Assembly: GCA_001662425.1 (NCBI GenBank)
Contig: BDDC01000265.1
Location: 1 to 64,000 of the forward strand
Source of the DNA: Chlamydomonas sphaeroides
Lineage: Eukaryota > Chlorophyta > Chlorophyceae > Chlamydomonadales > Chlamydomonadaceae
Length of the DNA: 64,000 nucleotides
Reading direction: 5' to 3'
Shown here: piece by piece, positions 57,201-64,000 of the stretch
Position numbering within the stretch: position 1 is the stretch's first letter
How the letters are laid out: every line of letters starts with the position of its first letter
The notes under the pieces: model-generated
Told to the model about the DNA's origin: nothing
Seen by the model: only the letters and a program-made list of their open reading frames with translations
Database searches by the model: none
Program-made: the position numbers and the translations under genes

Positions 57201-60182
57201 GCGGCAAAGGCCACGCCGCCATCGGCGCTGCTGGCAGCCTTGGCCGCCGCCGCCGCAGCGGCCGCCAGCGCATCGGCGGCGGCGGCGGCGGCCGGCAGCG
57301 CAGGCACCACGGCGGCTCGGAGGCTGACCTGTGGTAGCCAGGAAAGGGAAGGTTGGGCGAAGAGCCCGCGAGCTGCCTGCCCTGGACGCCACCTTCCCCC
57401 AAGAGCGGACGAGATACAGGAGCGCTTTGGGATCCAGCGATCTATCCAGGGATCTATCCAGGGAGCCCACGAGCCGCGTGTTCCGGCGGCCACCGGCCCT
57501 GGGGACCGGCCTCGCGTGCGCACACCCGTGTGCGGCCGCCCACACCCTACTGCTGCCCTCATCACCCGCCCCCAAGGGTCCCCCACCCCCAGGCCGCCCA
57601 CACCCTACTGCTGCCCTCATCACCGCCACCCCCCAGGGGCCCCCCACCCCCAGGCCGCACCGAGGACAGGCCGTAGTACGCGGCGTACTCGTCCAGGTCC
57701 CTCTCCGCGGACTCCCAGTACCTGGGGCGGGCAGCCGGTAGCAGCAGCAGCAGCGGCAGGCGGTGCGCAGCGGTGGTGACAGCGGTGGTGACAGCAGGCA
57801 GGCAGCCGCCAGCCCTCACTCTAGGACCCTTGGCTCGAGCCCCGCCTAGCCCCGCCTAGCCCCGGCTAGCCCCGGCTAGGCCCCACATGCTGTGCCCAGC
57901 TCCAACCCAGTTCGCGGGCCGCCAAGGAACACCCCGGCGCGCCCGGCCCTGCCTCGCACCGCCCCTGCCTCCCGATCGCCCTGCCCCAGCCCCTGGCCCC
58001 ACCCCCCATCATTCCGCCTCACCCTGCCTTGCCCTGCCGCCAGGGGAACATGTGCACCAGCACCACCGCCGGCCGCGAGGGCATGGCCAGCAGCTTGCGC
58101 AGCAGCCGCTCGAAGGCACGGCGCTGCGAGGTCTGCGACCGGGGCCGGGGATGGTGAGGGGGGTAGGCGGGGTAAGCTGCTGAGAAGGTTGAGGGCGGCG
58201 GCAGTGGGTGGGGAGGTTGAGGGAGGCGGATGCGCACGCGGGGCGTCCCGGGCTACATAAAGCTATATGTGGGGAGCGTGGCGCGTCGCTGGTGCTGGTG
58301 GCGCTGCGCTCGCGGCCGCACCCACCCCAAGCTTGTAGTCGGGCACTACCCCTACACTGCACCCCTCCCTCACCCCCAGCTTGTAGTCGGGCACCGGGTT
58401 GTCGTTGGCGCTTCGGAGGGGCGCGGAGGGGCCGCGGCGGGGGAGCGAAACTTGGATGGGTGCAGAAGCAGGGCGGCGCAGTCGCAGCGAGGCGCCAGGA
58501 CGGTGTGGGAGCACAGTATTCCTAGCTTGGTTTCCATCCCCCCTTTCCCCCCTCCCCGCTTTCCTCCCTGCCCGGCCCCGCCCCCTGCCCCCCACCTGTA
58601 CTCCACCAGCACCAGGTCCACCTCGGGTGGCACGTGGGCCGACAGGCAGGACGACATGTAACCCGACAGCGTGCCTGGGGGCGGGGAAAGGAGGGGTAAG
58701 GAGGGTAAGGGGGGAAAGGGGGGGAAGGGAGAAGGGGAGCGGAGCGTGTGGGTTTTGGGGTGGCCCCACGCGGCGGTGCGGCATGCAGGCCGACACGTGC
58801 AGCCCGGCAGCGTGCCCACTGGGCAGCAGGGGCGGAGGGCACACGGCCAGGCGGGCACCTGAAGGGCCCGCCGCCTGATGGCCCCCGACTGGTGCCGCAG
58901 CGGCCGCACCTGCCACCGCGCCGTTGAAGTACTTGTGGGTGAGCGCGGCCGGGTCGTCCGCCTGCTGCTCGATCACCAGCCCGCCGCCGCCCTCCGTGTC
59001 CACCTCCACCCTGTCCACATCTTCCCCCTCCTCCACCGCTGCTGCGGTGCCTTTGTCGCTATCCTTTTCCTTGTCCTTGTCCTTGTCCTTGCTCTTGCTG
59101 CGGAGCAACCGCCGCTCGCCTTCCGCCAGCTCCCTCTGCTCGCCGCCGCCAGCCAGCTCGCTCTCCAAATCCCGCCGCCTCACCGTCCCCGCCCCAGCCG
59201 CCGCCTCGGCCTCTGCCGTGCCCGCCTTCCTACCCACATGCCGCCCCTGCTGCCGCCCTTCCCGACCCACATGATCCCGCGGCTCCCCACCCAGCCGCGG
59301 CTGCCGCGACCGCCAGCCGCGCTCCTGCTGCTCCACCAGCCGCGCCAGCAGCGCCTTCACCCCCTCCCCATCCCATTCCTTCCCCTCCTCCCCGCCCCCG
59401 GGGCCCTTCCCGGCCCCCAGCCGCCGCCTGCCCGGCCCCGCTGCGGCGCTGTGGTTGTGGTGCCGCAGTGGCTGCGTGGGCGGCACCGCGGCGGCCAGCC
59501 AGCGGCCAAAGGTGCCCAGGTACGTCATGGCGGTCTTGCCGCCCAGGCCCTGGCCCGCGGTGATGGAGGCGCCCAGCGCGGCCATGCGGATAGCCTGGCC
59601 TGCGGTTAAGGGGAGGGGCGGGGAGGGGAGGGGAGGGCAAGGCAGTGGAGGGTGGATTGATGGGGATAAGGGCGGCGGAGCGGAAGGCGGGGCCGTGACG
59701 GCGTGAGTGGATGAGGCGGGGGTAGCGGCGGATTTCGATGCCCAGCGGGGGCCGGTGCCGTGGATGTGTTTGTGTGGCGGGGCGCACGGCTGTACCTGCG
59801 CGCACGCGCTCGAGGAGCAGCCGCAGCCGGGCCGAGAGGCCGACGTAGGTGAGGCCGGCATGGCGCTCCGCATGGCCCACCGCGAAGCGGTAGCCCAGGT
59901 CAGCTCGACCAGGCTGGGGGCCCGTCGCGCCGGACGGCCGGAGCACGCGGTCCTCGGGTCGGTAGGGCGCTGCGGGGGTGGCGCAAGAGGGGCGGGGCTG
60001 GGTGCGGAGCCGGGAGCGGGGGCTGGGAATCGCGAGTTGGCACGTCGAGATGTGAGAAGGTTCGCACCAAAGACGATGTCGCGGAAGTGTGCCTCCACGC
60101 CCGCGCGGTCAAAGGTTGTTGTGGCTGCTTGGCATGCCAGCACAGGCCATAGCAACGCCAGGCAGAGTACAGTGACCCGCAT
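54217..60182 (-). CDS. secreted SGNH-hydrolase-like protein with long insert and C-terminal extension
   Basis: About 16 exons from ATG 60182 to stop 54217. Exons 1-10 join in phase: 60068-60182, 59796-59969, 58910-59599, 58596-58674, 58374-58410, 58023-58132, 57661-57721, 57160-57328, 56854-57002 and 56316-56642. Residues 1-20 form a signal peptide (VLCLALLWPVLACQA). SGNH blocks: I, MAALGASITAGQG with nucleophile Ser in G-A-S; II, YFNGAVAGTLSGY; III, LVLVEYSANDNP with N-D; V, TTDDVHPGRGGH with Asp and His. Between blocks I and II sit ~215 charged residues including (KD)n from a hexamer. After block V come a coiled-coil-like region (LREELRLEAEAAEAAAAEAD), a W-rich segment (EGWTWTAEGRGKWGW), and Cys-rich exons (LECGGGCHCEGSTIDA; GCELRLTVQ). 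The 56316/56174 splice junction and the last two do not resolve in phase. Esterase, acetyl- or acyltransferase acting on extracellular glycans is inferred from the fold only. Confidence 0.75.
54681..54730. repeat. 10-bp tandem repeat (CACCGCCTCC)5
   Basis: Five exact decamers in an intron near the 3' end of the SGNH-like gene. Confidence 0.9.
55779..55855. repeat. 11-bp tandem repeat, 6 exact copies plus a variant
   Basis: Units of AGGGTGTGACC from 55779 to 55844, then AGGGTGTCACG. Located in the intron of the SGNH-like gene that has a GC donor at 55996. Confidence 0.9.
58330..58394. repeat. 48-bp-spaced direct duplication covering an exon end and splice donor
   Basis: A 17-base sequence beginning AGCTTGTAGTCGGGCAC occurs at 58330 and again at 58378. 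On the minus strand both copies encode PDYKLG followed by a GG(G)GTG donor-like site. The 48-base spacing keeps the frame. Confidence 0.8.
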
Positions 60183-60782
60183 CGCGGCTCCTCCCGGCGC
60201 TACATGTGACGAACTTCTGAAAGCGTCAGCGCGAAGCATTATATTAGCATTTTGCGTGATACGTCTGGCGCTAGCTCGGATAGGTGTAGTGGCTTGGCGA
60301 ACATTGTCGCCTTGGCGTTGACCCAGCAAGTTAGATAGAACCACGAGTTTGTTAAGTTACATGCGCTCGTAGCTCAAAGCCCGCCATTTGAGCGAACATG
60401 GCGGGCGGCCTTCCACACGTACCCAGCCACGATCCCGCCTTGCCTCTGCCCCCGCCCCTGCCAGATATCCACTTCCTCACACCTCAACACACAACCCGGC
60501 ATGTCCGCGAGCGACCATAGGGCATGCCGCCTTTGCAATGTGACCGCCGTCCTGGCCCTCAATGTCCCCATCCAGGCGCCCCCGCTCTAGGGCCCACTAC
60601 AGCGGGCGGCGATACCCATCCCCTTCTGTCGGCCGCCCGCCGACAACAAGCGCGACATTTGACAGCTGTTCTTCCACCGCCAGAGGACCCGCGTCACCCG
60701 TGACGAGAGCACAGCGCAGCCCCGCGGCCTCCCGCCGCCCCGCACGCGTCGTTCAACAGGTTCCAGTCGCTCGGGCAGCGGC
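60183..60782. other. promoter of SGNH-like gene and 3' UTR of XPA_C/SAP gene
   Basis: TATA-like TAATATAA on the minus strand (about 60239-60247) sits ~60 bases before ATG 60182. TTACA at 60357-60361 (TGTAA on minus) suits the upstream gene, ~420 bases after its stop. No coding exon seen. Confidence 0.5.
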
Positions 60783-63700
60783 CTACACGCCGCCGTGCCA
60801 CGGGTGGCGCGGGCAGCCTTTCACGCGCGCCGCCCGGCAGCACCTGGCGCACAGCAGCATGCTGCAGGTCTTGGCGGCCGCATTGCCGCAGGCGCAGATG
60901 AGTGCGCGCTCCGGGCCCTGCGCCAGCGCCGCCTGCCTCCCGAGCAGCCCGTCCGCGGCGGCCCTCGCCTGCTCCTCCGCCCGCCGCTGCTGCTGCTCGA
61001 CCGACCGCCTGTGCTCCTCCGCCCTGCGCTGCCTCGCCGCCTCGGCCTTGGCGGCCTGCGAGGAGGCAAGCGCACACGCAGCGTGCAATAGGGCTCGGGA
61101 AGTAGCACAACAGGCGCTAGCCGGCGCCCAACACCGGAGGGGGCGCCGACGCCACCCACCAGCCTGCTGCCAGCCGAAGCCCCTCACCCAGAGCCGGCAG
61201 CCGGCAAGACCCCTTATTTTCTTTCGCTCCAGCGAACCCCCAGCGGGCTCACCCTCAGCTCAAGGAGGCAGGGCATGGCCGCTGCGTGCGCCGCCGCCAG
61301 CCCCGCCGCGTCCCCGAACGCCGCCGCCAGCACCTTCCTCGCGCCCGCCGTGCTGGGCGCTTCCAGCGCCTGCTTGGCGGGGGCAGAGCCGGCCTCCGCC
61401 AAGTCGCGCAGGCGGGAGGCCTGCACGGGGCCCATCCAACAGCGGGCCTGCGGGGGAAAGGATGGGAGCGGGAGGTGGAAGGCGAGGCATGCGCAGGTTT
61501 GGCACTGGGCACACCGTGTGTGACCATCACGCCGCAGCACCGCGGGCCATCCGGCAGCGGGCCCCCATGTGGAGGCCGTGGGGCGGTGGCAGCGCGGGCG
61601 TCCGGCGGGCGGGCTTTGCCAGAGGAGCTCCGAGCCCGGAGGTGGGCATGCACGGGTACAACAGGCGACGGCGGTCGCGCTGGCCCCGCTCGCTTGGCAG
61701 GCCATGGTTTGTTGGATGGCCCCTGGGTGCCGCCAGCCCCGACCCCCTTGTGTCAGCCTCTTTCCCCCTCCCCCAGCCGCCACGCACCCATCCCTCCCGC
61801 TCCTGCCGCAGCACCGCCCACAGGCGCGCGGGGCAGGGGCAGCCGCCCTGCTGCAGCCCCCAGTGCTGCAGCAGCCGCAGCGCCAGCTGGGCCTTGGTGC
61901 CGCCGACCAGCAGGCCCAGCGCGCGGCAGCCGGCCTGCAGCTCAGGCACCTGACACGGGAGGGCGGGAAGGGAGGCAGCTGGGTGGGTGAGCACTGAGCA
62001 GCGGGCGAGGCAGGGGCGGCTTGTTGCTCGCCATGGGGTCTGCCCCTCGCGGTAGAGGGCGCACGAGGGCATGGGATGAGGCCGGGCCCTGTGCCCGAGC
62101 CACAGAGCGCGTGCTAGCACTGCACTGGCGGCCCCTGCCTCCTGCTCGGCCAAGCTGGGCGCGTCCGACGACGGCCCAAGCTGCGAGGGAGCCCGCCACA
62201 GTCCGCCGGCACGCAACCTCACGTCCGTGCTGAGCCCCCCGGCGCGTTGTGGCCGTCCGTCCGACCTCGGCCCCAGCTGCGGCGGCGTCCCTCGGCTGCC
62301 TTGATGCCCCTTCGGCAGCAGCCCCAGGCCCGGCCCTCTCCAGACCCGGTCCTGCCTTGTGCTCCATGGGCCGCTGCAGCAGGCGGTCCCACATGGCCCA
62401 GTCCAGGTCCGCCGGGGGCTGCTGCGACCCGGCCCCGGCCCCGGCCCCTGCGCGAGCCGCGGGCGAGCGGGCCGACCGCGGCGAGCCGGGGTGCTGCCCT
62501 CCGGCCACCGGCAGCGGCGGCAGCCCGGGCATGCGCGTGACCAGCTGCGCCAGCCGCTCCAGGCCGGCGCTGCGGTGGGCCGGCAGTTGGGGAGGGACGG
62601 AGGCAGGCCAGGCCAAGGCACAGGTGATTTGGTGGTAGCGCAGGTCGCCATAGCGGGTGTGGTCGTGCAGGACCCTGGCCAGAGGGACCCGCTGCCGCCG
62701 GCCGATGCGTCCACCCGCCTCCGGGCCCCGACTCCCCCCCCTAGCCCCAGGGCCCCCACCTGGCGGCCCGGGCCATGTCGCGGCAGGCCAGCGCGCCCCG
62801 GGCAATGTCCGCCGCCACCACCCCGGGCCCCCGCAGGCCGTAGGGGCCGGACTCCAGGGTGCGCGCCAGCTCCGCAAACACGGCGCACCACACCTCCTGC
62901 GGGCGGATTGGGTGGGGAGAGCTCGGGGCTCGGCGTGTAGCAGCGAGCGTGTATGAACCGCCTGGGCGAGCAGCCCTCCACCGCTTCCCTTTCCTGAATC
63001 GTCACGCCGCTACGGACGCCCCCAAGCCCGCCCCCTCGCTCCCCGGGCCCCTTCTGCCTCCCTTGCCGCCGGCCCCCGAGCGCCACACCTGCGGCAGCGG
63101 AGTGCTGCCAGCCGCCACCACCTGCTCCACTGCGGCCGGCGGCCGCAGACCCGCCACCGCCTGCCGCGCCGCCTCCGCCGCCTCGGCCCGCTTCTGGCGG
63201 GCGGTCAGCGCCCTCGCCTCCGCCAGCTCCTCCGCGTGCTCCTCCTTGTAGCGCGCCTCCGCCTGAGGGGGCAAGGCACCAAGGCAGCAGCGCCACCGGG
63301 GTCAGGCACGGCGACGGGGCGCGGGAGCACCAACCAGGCTGCGACCCGCGGCTGCTGCGGCCCCCCACACGCCGCCTTTGGGCCCTGCGCCCCCTTCGTG
63401 CCTGCCAGCCCTGCAGCCAGCCCCCCGCCCGTCCTGCCCGGTGCCGCCTCGCCTGCTTGGCCTCCGCCAGCTGCCGTACCGCCGCCTCGTCGTACAGGCG
63501 CATGGGCGCCCATCCGGCGTCGAACGGGTTGGTCACCCGCTGGCATGGCAGCGAGGCCAGGTCGCGGTCCGTGACCTGGGGGATCAAGCAGGAGGAGGTG
63601 GAAGGGCAGCGGAGGGCAAGGGAAAGGGCAGGGGTGCGCTGGGGACGTGTGGAGGCAGCCGCCAGCCGAGGGGCGTTGGGGGGCGAGGCCGGCCGGGGTA

Positions 63701-64000
63701 GCCGTTGGTGCCGCGGAGGCAGCGCAGGCGCGCGCGTTGCTGCGGCGGGCTGTGGCTCATGGCTGGGTGTCACCATGGCTGGGTGTCACCATGGCTGGGT
63801 GTCACCATGGCTGGGTGTCACCATGGCTGGGTGTCACCTTGTACATGTCCTTGGCTCGGGAGGCGGAGATGGGCTGCGGGGCGGCCGTGGGGTGTGGGGA
63901 AGGCAGGCAGGAGGTGTGGGGCGGGGCTGCCTGCAGGCCGCCGGCCGCGGTGCTGCCTGCCGACCCGTGCCGGCTGCAGTCCTGCTGCGCCAGCCCTGGT
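60783..64000 (-). CDS. XPA_C-like + SAP + Cys-cluster protein, 5' end outside window
   Basis: Partial gene running off the right edge. Exons from the right: 63838-64000 (open), 63453-63575, 63089-63262, ~62765-62900, ~62640-62690, ~62350-62570, a SAP exon at ~61830-61950, ~61255-61450 and 60783-~61060. The first two join as SRAKDMYK/VTDRDLASLPC...PMRLYDEAAVRQLAE. This has the XPA C-terminal DNA-binding signature (AK..Y.LT..DL..LP...NP....PM.LY...V). A Glu/Ala/Arg coiled coil follows (ARYKEEHAEELAEARALTAR). The exon VPELQAGCRALGLLVGGTKAQLALRLLQHWG fits a SAP DNA-binding motif. The C-terminus has a second coiled coil and a CAC...C...CARCC...CPRH cluster, probably zinc-binding. DNA repair or chromatin binding is inferred from domains only. 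The XPA zinc finger would lie upstream, outside the window, if present. The 63453 donor is GC. Confidence 0.68.
63759..63838. repeat. 16-bp minisatellite, 5 exact copies, at a splice donor
   Basis: Five identical ATGGCTGGGTGTCACC units start at 63759, 63775, 63791, 63807 and 63823. On the minus strand the last unit is the 5' splice site of the 63838-64000 exon (AAG|GTGACACCC), and each further unit repeats GGTGACACCC inside the intron. Confidence 0.92.

Noticed and set aside
58263..60344. 693-codon continuous minus-strand frame
   Set aside because: Covers SGNH exons 1 and 3 but runs through introns and misses the frame of exon 2; the spliced model explains the conserved blocks better.
61527..63776. 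749-codon continuous minus-strand frame
   Set aside because: Reads through introns of the XPA_C/SAP gene; only parts are exons, and other exons of the gene are in different frames.

Overview
The window looks like nuclear DNA of a green alga (core chlorophyte). GC content is very high and genes are dense and rich in short introns with GT(G/A)-AG borders. Candidate poly(A) signals have the chlorophyte TGTAA form, and the proteins include plastid-type ones: a twin-arginine lumenal PsbP-domain protein and an HPP-family membrane protein with a transit-peptide-like start. Runs of Ala, Gln and Pro fit this origin. I cannot fix the genus. There are no bacterial operons, no CRISPR array, and no rRNA or tRNA gene that I can support. 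Gene models were assembled by hand from reading frames and splice signals. Where exon lengths sum to whole codons I say so; elsewhere exon borders are approximate.

Layout. 83-5741 (+): 3' part of a secreted EGF-like protein. 7109-15399 (+): SWI3/SMARCC subunit of SWI/SNF. 16454-18958 (+): EF-hand plus HPP-family membrane protein. 20379-23308 (-): polytopic membrane protein. 24114-26158 (-): unknown protein whose first 29 residues copy the tail of histone H3, with a decayed copy of its start at 26840-26890. 28208-30628 (-): secreted germin-like cupin split into tiny exons. 31158-34602 and 35484-39506 (-): tandem pair of Ala-rich, sequon-rich secreted proteins; the second carries a 30-triplet Gly-X-Y (collagen-like) segment and an assembly gap. 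40422-41863 (+): PsbP-domain lumenal protein. 43171-45812 (-): R3HCC1L-like protein. 46606-52596 (+): unknown protein with a PB1-like segment and a Cys/His cluster. 53421-53636 (-): small putative tail-anchored protein. 54217-60182 (-): large secreted SGNH-hydrolase-like protein. 60783-64000 (-): XPA_C-like plus SAP plus Cys-cluster protein, cut by the window edge.

The genes do not form one pathway. Two themes stand out. At least five predicted secreted or surface proteins (EGF-like, germin-like, two Ala-rich paralogues, SGNH-like) suggest a region rich in cell-wall or extracellular-matrix genes. Two, possibly three, are chromatin or DNA proteins (SWI3, the H3-tail-like protein, the XPA_C/SAP protein).

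The most unusual observations are the H3-tail mimic, the collagen-like triplets inside an algal Ala-rich protein, very short exons (10-33 nt), three GC-AG introns with nearly the same donor, and a minisatellite that multiplies a 5' splice site.
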